From Chlorophyllum brunneum (Eukaryota; Basidiomycota; Agaricomycetes; Agaricales; Agaricaceae), in the NCBI GenBank assembly GCA_963576785.1, contig OY756144.1, positions 1,426,001-1,490,000 of the forward strand: 64,000 nucleotides of DNA. The letters are read 5' to 3'. The translations under genes and the position numbers were made by a program. Positions 1 to 10,530 of the stretch are shown one piece after another. The notes below the pieces were generated by a model. The model did not search any database, was not told where the DNA came from, and saw nothing but the letters and a program-made list of their open reading frames with translations. How positions within the stretch are numbered: the first letter of the stretch is position 1; each line of letters begins with the position of its first letter.

Positions 1-568
1 AGATCATGAAGGACGACGAGGGTACACCAGCTGACGTCACAGCCACCATCGCTCTTTCGGAGGTAGGCTGAAGAAGCTTTTTGTGGTGGCTTAAAACAGC
101 AAAAACTAACGCGGAGGATTGGGATAGGCGAGTGATGTTCCCAAGGATTCTCAATCGGTGAGCATAAGTGACTCTCGAATAATCGAATACTCACACCTTT
201 CTTATAGCCAGAGATTGTTGCTACTACTGTTGCTGCTGCCGAACAGGCACCCATTGCCGTGTGTGCTGTCCCATCCCTTCCTATCATTTTGCATTGAATG
301 GTTAGCTTAGGACGCTGTCAAGGCGGCACCCCCTGCCGAAAAAGAAGAAACATCTACCTCAGAGACAGAAAATACTCCAGAAGCTGCACCTGCGGAACCC
401 GTAAGTGGTGTTTTGCTCTTCGAGTTTGATTCCCGCTTTGCCTCCCACTCTTCATCTTATCCCAGTTCCAGTCCCAAAGTACTTGAACGGTGGACTGACA
501 TGCTCTTTGTTTTGCAGGCAGCTGAAGCGCCTGCCACTTCTACCACCGCTACGAGGGCTGAGGCGTAG
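1..568 (+). CDS. 3' end of an acidic Ala/Pro/Glu-rich protein (partial)
   Basis: I do not recognise this protein. Four exons can be joined in one frame: 1-62, 208-258, 311-400 and 518-568, with a TAG stop at 566-568. Every intron falls between codons (phase 0) and has GT and AG ends. The visible 83 residues are low in complexity, rich in Ala, Pro, Glu and Thr, and hold no catalytic motif. They look like a disordered C-terminal tail of a longer protein whose start lies outside the window. The first exon, at the window edge, is the least repetitive part. Because each small exon encodes a similar A/P/E-rich piece, exon duplication is possible. The reading frame is well supported by splice sites and composition; the function is unknown. 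Confidence 0.6.
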
Positions 569-676
569 TCAGGTGCATATATCATTATTCAGTATACAAG
601 CAGCATTCAAGTATTCTTCACCATCGGATGCGACATAGACTTGGGTAATAAAGAAATATTTCCGCAAATACGTATA

Positions 677-1986
677 TTAATCGAAGAGGGCCAGTCCCTC
701 AGGCGGAAGGCAACTTGAGTCCTCCAAGTTCTTATGGACCCTTAGATTTGGTTTCTCGTACACGAGACTAAGACGTTCCTCCCTGCCATGCTCGACAACA
801 AGGGACTGGATCTGTCTCAGAGCCTCCTCAAGTTTCTTGAACGCCGGCTGGAGTTGGGTGCTAACCCATTGGAGCTCGGGAGATGACAGACTCAGTCTGG
901 TGACTTGGTGGAATGTTCCATCCTTGTGGCGTCCTATAAATTGGTTCCCGGCCTGCGAGAAATATAGTTGGGGGTATTGATCACTCCATCTCATACTTCC
1001 GCCGGATGCTTTGGTTACCATCTCGAGTATTGACGAGTGGGGGATCTCCGCATCCCCCTTATGACGGACTCTCAACCCGAAGACGTCTGGCCCCTGCGTT
1101 TCACTTGCAGTAGTAGACGCAACAGAGACAGAGTCTGATGCGGCTTGGCTAGAGACAGTAAGATTAGCCATAGCGCCAAGGAGCTCGTCCTGCCCCTCCA
1201 GAGTCGACGAGGCTGCTTGTTCCTGGGGCAGACAGCCATCGACCTCGAATTGAACCATCATCTTGAACCGACCGAAATTCTGCAATATTTGGGTTAGCGC
1301 GATGTACGGCGTATGCAGCATGAGGAATGGATCACATAGGTTATAATCCGGTGGTGCCAGGCCGATCGCTGGGCGGCAGGGGGTGCAGGTTCAGTGACTG
1401 CCTTTTGAAAGTTGAATCCATAGGACTTTCCGCCTCCGAACTCGGTAGCAACTGGTTCCCAGCGATTCAGAACAACGGTTTTCTCACCAACCAACTGTGT
1501 ATCGATTCGGAAGTCTGATTTCCCACCAGTCTGTGAAATCCATCGCAAGAGCTTGCGAAGGCCATTGCGATCAGTGAGAAAGTCGATTGTCTTCCAGTCT
1601 TCGCGGGCAAAGATACACTGTTCGTTGACGGCTGCAAGGAGTGGAAGGAGAGGTCTGTCGGGAAGAATATGGAGGTTGTAATCACGAAAATGTTGTCCCT
1701 TATCTAGGGGGACAACCAGAGGTAGCCGCGGGTCCGTCCAGATGTTAGGAGATCCTGTAATGCCAGTATTTGTTAGGTCGGGGAGCCCACATCAGCTGTT
1801 TGACTTACCCGGGACTATGATAGTCGGATTATCCTCATTCGCATCAGGATCCCAATTGTAGGAGCCCACATAGCGACAGTTACTCAGTAGATCCGTAGTA
1901 CGCTCAGCGATTTCAGGGTCTGGGTTGGGCACATCAATAGTTTGAAGCGGCTGGCTAAGCCCATCTAATCTTGAGCGTACCGGCAT
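677..1986 (-). CDS. DXO/RAI1-like nuclease-fold protein, copy A (probably catalytically impaired)
   Basis: Three exons, 1809-1986, 1336-1754 and 677-1279, give 399 residues; intron phases are 1 and 0. The start at 1986 (MPVRS) matches the start of copy B. It belongs to a fungal family opening with a VGSYNW...IIVPG-S block and a TDRNGLRKLLRW block. By eye the order of motifs follows DXO/RAI1 decapping enzymes: the Arg of TDRNG, then G-Phi-x-Phi-E, then E-h-D (FEVDG), then E-h-K, then a PQLYFSQ block. Here the second motif reads GFNFQ, so its Glu is Gln, and the E-h-K site reads EMV, so its Lys is gone. Such family members are, as I recall, sometimes mislabelled geranylgeranyl pyrophosphate synthetase. 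The nuclease-fold assignment is inference; activity is unlikely. Confidence 0.75.
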
Positions 1987-2384
1987 TGGACAGTGGGTGG
2001 CTGGGGACAAGGGACCTGTTTAAGAAGCTGAATTTGTAGGCATAGCAGGCAGGATTCGAGAATCAGCTCCGAACTTCGAAAGAAAGGAAGATGGCCCGAA
2101 GTGTCAGCTGATTCTCTCAGACTATCGTTATTTATGTTGTCTATCACCCGTGGCCTATCAATGGACTATTTTGTGCGGAGACAAGGCTAAAGTGTCTTGT
2201 ATTCTAAGTGGTGTGTGTGTGGTGCCAGAGTTTTCCACCGGTTTCTACTCTCTGTGTGCCCCATCGCTAGACGCTGACTCACCCGAAGAGAAGGTCAAGG
2301 CTGTATCATATTTCAGCGTATGCATACATATACCCTTGGTTTCTGTCCAAGACAAATCTGCGTTATATAGAAGACGATGTCGGC
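1987..2384. other. Intergenic region between copies A and B
   Basis: About 400 bases upstream of copy A and downstream of copy B. It should hold the promoter of copy A (minus strand) and the 3' end of copy B. Short open frames cross it but have no recognisable sequence or splice support. No clear regulatory motif was seen. Confidence 0.5.
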
Positions 2385-3671
2385 TTAATCAAACAGTGCC
2401 ACCGCCTCGGGAGGCAGGCAACTTGAGCCACCTAAGTTCCTATAAACGGTCAGATTCGGTTTCTCGTAAACCAGGCTCAAGCGCTCCTGCTTCCCATGCT
2501 GAACGAGCATAGACTGGATCTGGCCCAAAGCCTCTTCAAGCTGGTTGAACGCTGGCTGTAATTTGGTGTGGGCTTTCCGAAGCTCAGGAGATGATGATGT
2601 CGTTCGTCTCTTGATCTCGTAAAATGATCCCCCTTGGTGATGTCCCATGAAATGATTACTGGTTTGCGAAAAATAAAGCTGGGGGTACCGGTCGTCCCAT
2701 TTTACCCTTCCAGGTGACGATGTTGTTGCCATCTCAAGGATGGACGAATCTGGAATGTCGGCGCCGCCTTTATGCTGTACTCTCAAGCCAAAGACACTAT
2801 CAGCCCCTCTCCGATTCCCGCTTCTGGGGGCTGAGGTTCCCTGGCTTGAGAGTCCCATACCCGCCATGGCGTCGACGAGCTCGTCATCTCCTTCCGAAGT
2901 TGACGGTCCCGTAGGCAGACAGCCATCGACCTCGAATTGCACAACCATTCTGAAACGACCGAATGTCTGTAGTTCACGTCTAAGGACATGGTCGTAATGT
3001 GCAGGATGGTGTATGACCTACATATGTTACCACCCGGTGGTGCCCGTCAGAACGTCCAGTAAAGGGTGGCATAGGCGTAGTAGTCGCCTTCTCAAAATTG
3101 AAACCATAAGTGTTTCCAGGCATAACCTCGGTCGTTGTAGGCTCCCATCGATTGAGGACAACAGTCTTCTGTCCGACCAACTGCGTATCAATGCGGAAAT
3201 CTCTCCCACTGGCACGTACAATCCATCGTAAGAGCTTACGAAGCCCATTACGGTCAGTGAGAAAGTCGACTGTCTTCCAGTCATCTCGAGAAAGAATTTG
3301 CTGTCTCTCGACAGCTGCGACAAGTGGCAGGAGAGGGCGTCCAGGAAGGATGTGGTTGTTATGGTCACGGAAGCGCTTCCCCTGGTCGGGTCGAACAACA
3401 AGAGGTACCTGTGGATCGATCCAGACATTGGGCGAGCCTGTAGGTGTGCTACTGGTCAAAATTACGCTCGACGAACTGTTGCTACTGTCATACCTGGGAC
3501 AATGATAGCGGGTCGATCTTTGTTCGCTCCAGGGGCCCAATTGTATGAGCCTACATACTGACAGTCTTGGAGCAGATTCGTGGTGCACTCAGCAAACTTT
3601 GGATCACGGCTGGGGACGTCGATAGTTCGAAGCGCCTCGCCCAGCCCATGCGATATCGAATGTGTGGGCAT
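2385..3671 (-). CDS. DXO/RAI1-like nuclease-fold protein, copy B
   Basis: Three exons, 3494-3671, 3022-3437 and 2385-2966, encode 391 residues. The first exon is 178 bases, exactly as in copy A, and intron phases are the same, which shows tandem duplication. The start at 3671 is the first ATG of the frame (MPTHS). The family blocks are all present: VGSYNW, IIVPG-SP, TDRNGLRKLLRW, GFNFEKA, FEVDG, ILEMATT and YPQLYFSQ. The G-Phi-x-Phi-E and E-h-D motifs of DXO/RAI1 enzymes are intact, but the E-h-K site reads EMA, so the lysine is missing. It lies head to tail with copies A and C on the minus strand. RNA-end processing is a possible ancestral role; present activity is doubtful. Confidence 0.78.
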
Positions 3672-4133
3672 CTCTCCCTGTGGAGCGAAGAGTGTGCGTA
3701 AATTCACTGAAGAACCTGCTGTCAGGACAAGGTCTCGAGGATGAGATTGGGGGACGGAATAGATCAAGTTAAGGGGCTATCTCCGCGCGATACAGCTTAT
3801 ATACCTACTACGTGAGGTTGGAGCTACCGAGACAAGGGTATCTAATAACGGAATGGGGAGAGATAGCGGCGGGGGTCCTGACTTATGTATGGGAATCGGT
3901 AGATGTGGGACAAAAGGGGTAGAAAGAAGTCTCATTTGTAACGGTACTCACGGTCATTCACAGGAGCGGTACTTCTGGAAGGGTACTTGGAAGGACGCCG
4001 TTGGCAGGCGACCTCACCAAAGGGAGAACGAGCAGATACACGAGACTCGAGATAGTATTCGAGGATCAAGAGGGAGTTCTCTACGTTACAACGAGCTCGC
4101 CTAGATATACCGTTGATGATGTGAGCAGCATGC
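3672..4133. other. Intergenic region between copies B and C
   Basis: About 460 bases between the start of copy B and the end of copy C. One plus-strand frame of 83 codons crosses it but has no family similarity or splice sites. I see no supported gene here. It should contain the promoter of copy B. Confidence 0.5.
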
Positions 4134-5352
4134 TTACAGTGGTAATAGGCGGCTAGTCAGTACAAGGTGATATACCTCCAGCCGCTTGTTTCTGCATAGC
4201 AGCGTTAACCGCTTGTCATGGCCATACTCAATCACTATGCGTTGGATGAGCTCCAATATGGCCTGCAATTTCTTCAAGGCCGGCTGCAGTCGTGTGTTGG
4301 TAGCCTGCAGAAGAGGGCATCCGCCTATCGATCCTGGTGAATGTACCCATTTGGAGTTGGTCGTGCCAAGCAAGAAAGTGGTGCGGGGTCTGAGAGAAAA
4401 ACAGTTGGGGGTAGCGTTCTTTCCAGTCAAGTTTGCGAGTGGTGGTGCCCAACTCGATAAGAGTTTCGTTCGGAATACTGCCATTCCCTTTGGAGATAAC
4501 GCCCAGACCAAAGGATCTTGTGACATTATCCGTGAAGGATTTATCAGAGATGCCCTACTGCTAACCCCAACTACCGCTGATGAAGCTGGATCTTGTAAAC
4601 CAGGGAGGTAAGCATCAACCTCGAACTGTACGACCATCTTCAGACCTCCGTAATCCTTCCTCAAGTCTCGTCAAAATGCGCGACCTATGATGGGATGCAA
4701 GCTCACATAAGTCACAATTCTTGCATGTCCAGGAAGGCCCTCAACCCCGAGAACAGGTCTGGTAGTCGCGTTCTCAAAGCCGAACCCATACATCGTTCCA
4801 TGAAGGTGATCAATGGTTTGTGACTCCCAGCGATTGAGAAAAATCGTCTTATTACCGATTAGTTCCGTATCGATCCGCCAATCTCTCCCAGTACCTCTGA
4901 CCCACCGCAAAATCTTTCGCAGACTGTTGCGGTCAGTCACAAAATCTACATTCTTCCATTTGGTAGTGGGCCAAATGTTCTGCTCCGTCACAGCAGCCAC
5001 GAGGGGAAGTGGGGGTCTTCCTGGTAGAATATGGCCATTCTGATCCCGAAAATGAGGTCCAGTATCTGGTTGGAGTGTAACCGGCAATGGTCTCTCAATC
5101 CATTGCGGTGGTGATCCTGAATATATTGTCAGTGTGTTTAAACCCGCATCTTTAATCAAACCACGCACCAGGAGCTATGATTACAGGATTAGATTGATCA
5201 CTTGCCGTTGCCCAATTGTAGGACCCAATGTAGTAGAAGTCCTTAATCTTCAAGTCTTCAGACGGGACGTCAGCCTCGGGTGCTTCAATTGTGAGTAGCG
5301 ACTGGAGAGGCAATCCATAGTCGAGAGGACGCGAGATTGAAGATGCAGACAT
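4134..5352 (-). pseudogene. DXO/RAI1-like copy C, with two compensating frameshifts
   Basis: Exons 5169-5352, 4707-5116 and 4134-4655 align with copies A, B and D, with the same intron phases (1 and 0). Exons 1 and 2 look normal: YIGSYNW, TDRNSLRKILRW and GFGFENA. In exon 3 the frame carries FEVDA, then between about 4620 and 4555 the conserved sequence moves to another frame, where LIELGTT and RYPQLFFSQT are found. It moves back to the first frame near 4310 for the C-terminal helix region. No GT-AG intron in a fitting phase explains either shift. The first frame stays open for 176 codons, so a protein with a scrambled middle could be made. The C-terminus also lacks the usual CLPPE ending. 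Sequencing error is the alternative. Confidence 0.65.
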
Positions 5353-7703
5353 ATTCGCGCTCTCGCACAAAAGTTTAAGGCAGCACCGCAATACTGTGTG
5401 CCCTCTGATACGCCATGTGGCCTTAGAAGCAGCCATTCCAAACAACAAAAACTTGTCCAGGGTGCTTCCGTAGCCTAGCACGGAATAGCTTACTCTGAGC
5501 TCACCCAGCTTTATGCATGCCCGGCCAGGTGATGCCTCGGGATCTGTGCGCTGCCAACATCCAGATTTGAGAGTGATGCATATAAGACAGGATGGAGCAG
5601 GCCAAGAAAGCCTTCGGTCCGAGGGTTCCATGACTGCCTGCCTATTTAAGTGTCCTTCGCCGCCACTCCTCTCTTTCCATGGGAAATGCACTTGCTTGAA
5701 CCCCATCGTTGGTAGGACTGCTCATGGTTGGGTAGATTTATCTCTCTCTACTGCCCTTCCGCTGTGTTACCGAACGTTCAGATCATGGAGACTCTTACCA
5801 GGTAGCAAATGACCTGGTTTTGTGGCAGGCGTTCACTTGTAGCTTCTTTAGTACACGATCTCCATGGGTTGGTCCCGGGTGGTGCAACTGCCTTCGTAGG
5901 GCATGGATGCCGTTTGTCGCCTGATGAGGGGTTTTGTTGAAAATTAATTACCCTAAGTCGATCTTGGGTATGATGGAGTGTATTGATTGCGCCGGAAATA
6001 TCTCAGCTGCTTGATTCAAGTCCAAGATAGGGAATCTTCTTCAGCTCTGTTCTAGGCACCCACTGTTGCTCTGTGTGACGTACTAATACAAGTCGTGCAG
6101 ATACTCAAAATTATTGAGAACACATCAAAACCCTGAAAGCCAAAAGAGACAAGGGGTAACTTAATGACCCACCCTTTTTTCACGGCGAACTATGTCCCTG
6201 AGTGATTGGCTTTACCGGCTCTCTTCAAGGATTGCGCAACCGACTAATATCTTCTTGCTTGGCGGTTAAGGCTACACAATACCCAGGGATGAGAATTCAC
6301 AATGGCACGAAAACAGTGCTGGCGCGTGGCGCGGCGTCAGCGTCTTCCATCGCTTCGATCCGCATGTCTCGAGTGGTAAGGCTGGGTGGGTTGGGTAAGT
6401 GGGCGGTTTGGCGTTTTTGTGATCAATCAATAGAGGTCTTGTTGAGAATCGTTTTTGCAATCCCAGGAAGAATCTACCATTCCGAATCTCATTGACAAGT
6501 CCATAACCATTCTCCGCCGGGTGTTTAGAGGCTCTGTGAAACAGAATCAGATTGAGCCTGTGTTGATAGCCAAGTCCAGAATGGAAGTACTACGCCATGC
6601 ATTCACATTATGCGCTATGTAAGGGACTATTTCGTCCGCGATGGGTTTCAAGAGCATCTCCGAGGTCTTGTTGTTGCGAACAAACGCGACCCAGCCCAAC
6701 CTATCTGGAAGCACAGATAGGGGTCGAAATAATCCAAGACAGGTTAATCTGATTGACTATGCGAAGCTGACAGTACGATATGGGTCTTTTGCTGCGGGGG
6801 AACACGGACCCAGACTGGTCGTGGGTTGGATCCTTGATACGATAAGATTTGATAGAAACATGTGTTGTAATCTCTGGAATAGGGATGCCAAAGCCACGGT
6901 AGAAGGTAGAGACTCACGACTTGGGAGGTTCCTCGGACAATCTTGTCGTCTAATCTAGAGCACAGGGACCCAGACCCGTAGCGAGAGACACACGTCTTCC
7001 AAGGGTATTGGGTATCGGCGACTAACAGGTTCCAAAGTATTTTAAGAAATGCCTAGGACTCTTGTGGGTTAACCATTTGTGTGTTATGGCGACTGTGCAA
7101 TCAAATAACATCAGCGCTCGTTGCGGAACCGTCGTGCCTGGATCAACGCCTATTCTCGCGACGCAGATATCCGTTGGGTGTTCACAGGATGGCGAAGGAG
7201 AGACACATGAGGTCGTCGCGACAGAAGCTGCACCTAATTGCCGAGCTCCCAGAAGCACCAGTGCGAGTACTATAAAGGCCAAGTCGAGTCGCACGGGATT
7301 TGACCCATTCACTATGCTGATCCAAAATAGGGGGGTTGATCGCATTTGGCAGTGAATTTCCAGGATCAGATAGACAGTCGATTCGTCGAAGAAGCACCGT
7401 GGTGAAGAACATGAGAGCTGACGGAGAAAAATCTAAAACAAAATTAAGATTCGGCGCATGACCATAGAATCAGCCACTGCGCCGCAAGGTACCGTGCTCG
7501 AGTGGCTGAGATGGTGGAATGTCCACAAATTATGCTTGAATGTTGTTGCGTTGAATTGAGAAGCTGTCTAAAAGGATACCAGCTTTTGAGCTCGTTTGCT
7601 CCAGTGAGAGCTCTCAGAGAGCATATGACACGTCAGAAGGAAAAAGAGAGTCAGAATGCCCGCTGAGAGCGCGCGAGGCGAGAGAAAAATAGATGGCGTG
7701 GTT
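5353..7703. other. Gene-poor region, no supported gene
   Basis: About 2.35 kb upstream of copy C with no convincing gene. The longest candidate is a minus-strand frame at 7022-7345 (107 codons, real ATG at 7345) with one hydrophobic stretch near its N-terminus, but it lacks splice context or a known motif. Plus-strand frames at 6202-6495 and 6641-6958 look random. No transposase, reverse transcriptase or terminal repeat was recognised. Confidence 0.45.
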
Positions 7704-8112
7704 TCACAGAGGTGCGACCTTCGTACGAACAAGACCGACACTTCGAGGTAGTTTTAGAAGGACATCGCACACTCGAAGCCAGTTTCCCGAATAGTTGCGC
7801 GAGTTGATGAATGGTGATAAGAAATATGGTATGCATCATAACACAATTACCTACCTGTGGTAATAGATGGAGTGAGAGGACGTGGAGAGTTTATCACTAG
7901 AAGAAATGCACTCACACGCTAAGAGATCACATATTCGGCCGGCCAACCACGAGTTTGGAATGATTGGGGTCTGGTGACTGGGCCCGGATAAGCGTGAGGA
8001 CGTCGGCATAATTGTGTAGATTTGATAGTAGGAGGTGGAGGTTTTTGGGGTCGATCTTGGGCTTTTGGGGGTGAGCGGAGGTGAGATGGTACAAGTCGTC
8101 ATGAGGCATCAT
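7704..8112 (-). CDS. Candidate small gene of unknown function (86 residues)
   Basis: I do not recognise this protein. Three exons, 7931-8112, 7855-7896 and 7704-7740, join in frame to 86 residues, starting with an ATG at 8112 (MMPHDD) and ending at a TGA. Introns have GT and AG ends, but the first is only 34 bases, shorter than the others here, which weakens the model. The first exon has coding-like composition, with a possible amphipathic segment around residues 22-40. Upstream, 8113-9000 is strongly pyrimidine-rich on the minus strand, as fungal promoters often are. It would be divergently paired with the proteasome gene at 9229. It could still be a chance open frame. Confidence 0.3.
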
Positions 8113-9228
8113 TTAGACATGGGATTTCCGATAGATCTCAGAGCGACGGATCGACCATGATGCCAAGCTAGAGAGGAATAGTGTGTTGGGATGAAAGCGT
8201 CGCACAGGTTTCACGGACGTCATGGAAAAGTCGCTGGTTGGGCATGGGCTTCGGATCAACTTCAAACTCGCCACAAGACGGGTGGCTCTCAGACTAGTGG
8301 TAAGGTGGCATACAGGGTGTGCTATGGTAGGACCAGTCGTGAGAGAGACGGCACTTTTCAGAGAGAGATGACATGCACACGTTCTGGACGTGAGAGTGAG
8401 ATGGGTAAATTGTGGGAGGGAGAGGCTGGATAGAGGAATGGGTGTGGGGGAAGAGCACCGTGAACTGAGAAAAGGTTTTTTCAAGCAGGGGAGGTGCACT
8501 GTGCAAGTCTTCCTGTTCGGAGAAACACAGGTGGTATGTATTTGGTTGGTGATGGACGCTAGACGCGCACAGCGGAGTGGTCAGACGACCTTGCGTTTCA
8601 CAATGGTTTCCAGGCGGCATATTTATTACAAAACTCCGTGGCGGACCCATGCAGGAGAGTCGACCTTTGACGGCCATCCGGAGGGGAAGCGTGGAAGGGT
8701 CCGTCTGCTTGGTGATTCCCGGGGTGGAATCTGGCCCGGTAGGTAACAAGCTGGGATAGGGCAGGATTTCAACATCGTGCAACAGCTCAGAAAGAGTGCA
8801 CGCGGAAACGTGGTTGAGAGCGGATCGGGGAGTCCTCGGAAGCAAAGGAAAGGCAGGAAACGAAAGGTCGGGTCGGCGGAGGCAGGATGGGATGTCGATA
8901 GAGGACTCGCAGAGGACATGGGTGGACGAGGAGAGACGACTGGGAGGCAGGGGACGTGCAGCGAGCAGTGTAAGCTTGTGGACGGCTGTCTGGAGGAGAA
9001 AGCTCGGGATAAGTGTTGTTTGGATTCACGATCAAATCGAGATTCGGGCCTCCGGATTGAATCAAGATTCCCACGCGAGGGACGCGCCATCGAGTGTCCA
9101 TTACGCGGCCCCTCTTGCTCTTGTATACATCGCGGATTCTGATTCCTCCGTTATATACTCTTTCTGCCCACCCTCGGCACTTTTCGCCTCTTCCCTCCCT
9201 GCCTGCCCTCCTCTCCCTCCTCCAAACC
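8113..9228. other. Divergent promoter region upstream of PRE7
   Basis: About 1.1 kb, purine-rich on the plus strand up to about 9000, then mixed. Long open frames occur on the minus strand (for example 8626-9090) but consist of Ser/Pro/Leu/Arg-rich sequence expected from a pyrimidine-rich strand, so they are not called. A TATATA-like stretch lies at 9151-9160, some 70 bases before the PRE7 start codon. Confidence 0.4.
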
Positions 9229-10530
9229 ATGCCCGACATGCTTTCATTAGCCCAGGCCCAGCCCCAGCAGCACGCCTTCAATCCATACACTGAGAACGGG
9301 GGCACAATTCTCGCCATCGCGGGCGCAGACTTCAGCGTCATTGCCGGTGACACCAGACAGAGCGAGGGATACAATATTCAAACGCGCTATGCTCCAAAGG
9401 TCTTCAGACTGTCCGTATGCGCCCTCTCGACCTCTGTTTTTTTGAATTTCATATCATCTCAACACTGATCATATCTCTTTCCAGGACCGATAAGGCCGTG
9501 TTGGCCGTCAACGGTTTTGCTGCGGACGGAAACATGTTTGTGAAGAAAGTGAGACAGCGTCTGGAGGTGCGTTCACTACAGAATCCTCATCCTACACCGA
9601 ACCTTATCTTGGCTCTCGTGCTCAGTGGTACCGGCACGCACATGCCAAAGACATGCCAATCCGCGCTATTGCCCGCTTGATCCAAACGATGCTATACTCC
9701 CGACGTTTCTTCCCGTACTACGTCTACAATATCCTTGGCGGTATCGAGGAAGATGGTAGGTTGGCTGACTCTTGAATATGTTCTCTTGGCTACACATCCG
9801 TCACACTCTATTTCATGATGTAACCGACATCTTACTGTTTATTATTCCTTTAGGAACTGGTGCAGTCTACTCATTTGATCCCGTTGGATCATACGAGCGT
9901 GAGGCATGTCGCGCCGCAGGAGCCGCACAATCACTTGTTCAGCCATTCTTGGATAATCAGGTCAGTTGGTCTATCGAACCCACTCTGAGATCTCTCGGGC
10001 CAGTAACCCTTAATTGACGCGAACATTCCGCGCCCAATATCTGGCCGTAATCCGATCCTTCACCGATTTATTCCCGCGCCCATTTCCTTTTTTCGCCACC
10101 CCTCCCTTCAAGTGACACTGACGCCGCTTGTTTTACATTAGATCTACTTCAAGAATCAAACCCCCGCTCCGGGCACATCGTTCCCTGGGCATCTTCCTCT
10201 GTCCACGGTCCTTTCCCTCGTGATTGATTCGTTCACCAGTGCCACAGAACGACATATTGAGGTAAGCAAATCTTGTCCCTTTCAGCCAATTTGGCCATTA
10301 CCGTCTGCTACTTCTTTCCCCATTCTTTGCATTCTTCAATCTCGCTTCCTTTTGCACGTTGCTCACTTGTAGCCGTTTAGGTTGGCGACGGACTCGAGAT
10401 CTATGTCGTGCTAGCCAAGAATAGTCCTTCCATCCAAGGTCTTCGAGATGTCCGGGGTGTCTCAGAACTCACTTCAACAGATGATGGCGAACGAGTATTT
10501 GTTGTAAGACGCGAACTCAAGAAAGATTAA
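9229..10530 (+). CDS. PRE7: 20S proteasome subunit beta-6 (Pre7/PSMB1 type)
   Basis: Six exons, 9229-9410, 9485-9566, 9626-9755, 9854-9960, 10142-10261 and 10381-10530, encode 256 residues. It is a structural, non-catalytic beta subunit of the 20S proteasome core in nucleus and cytosol. The family blocks are all there: [15 protein letters not shown] near residue 19, [56 protein letters not shown] and VGDGLEIY. The length fits yeast Pre7 and human PSMB1. The first donor (GTCCGT at 9411) is weak but is the only one that keeps the conserved FRLTDKAV junction. A second ATG at 9238 is possible. Identity is secure. Confidence 0.95.

Noticed and set aside
677..5352. Geranylgeranyl pyrophosphate synthase label for the DXO/RAI1-like cluster
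   Set aside because: No DDxxD-type aspartate-rich motifs of prenyl synthases are present; the motifs fit the DXO/RAI1 order much better.
7022..7345. Minus-strand frame of 107 codons with a hydrophobic stretch
   Set aside because: A true ATG and ordinary codons are present, but there is no family match, splice context or neighbouring support, so it is only noted within the gene-poor region.
8626..9374. Long minus-strand open frames upstream of PRE7
   Set aside because: They are Ser/Pro/Arg-rich because the strand is pyrimidine-rich; several frames are open at once, and part overlaps the PRE7 first exon.
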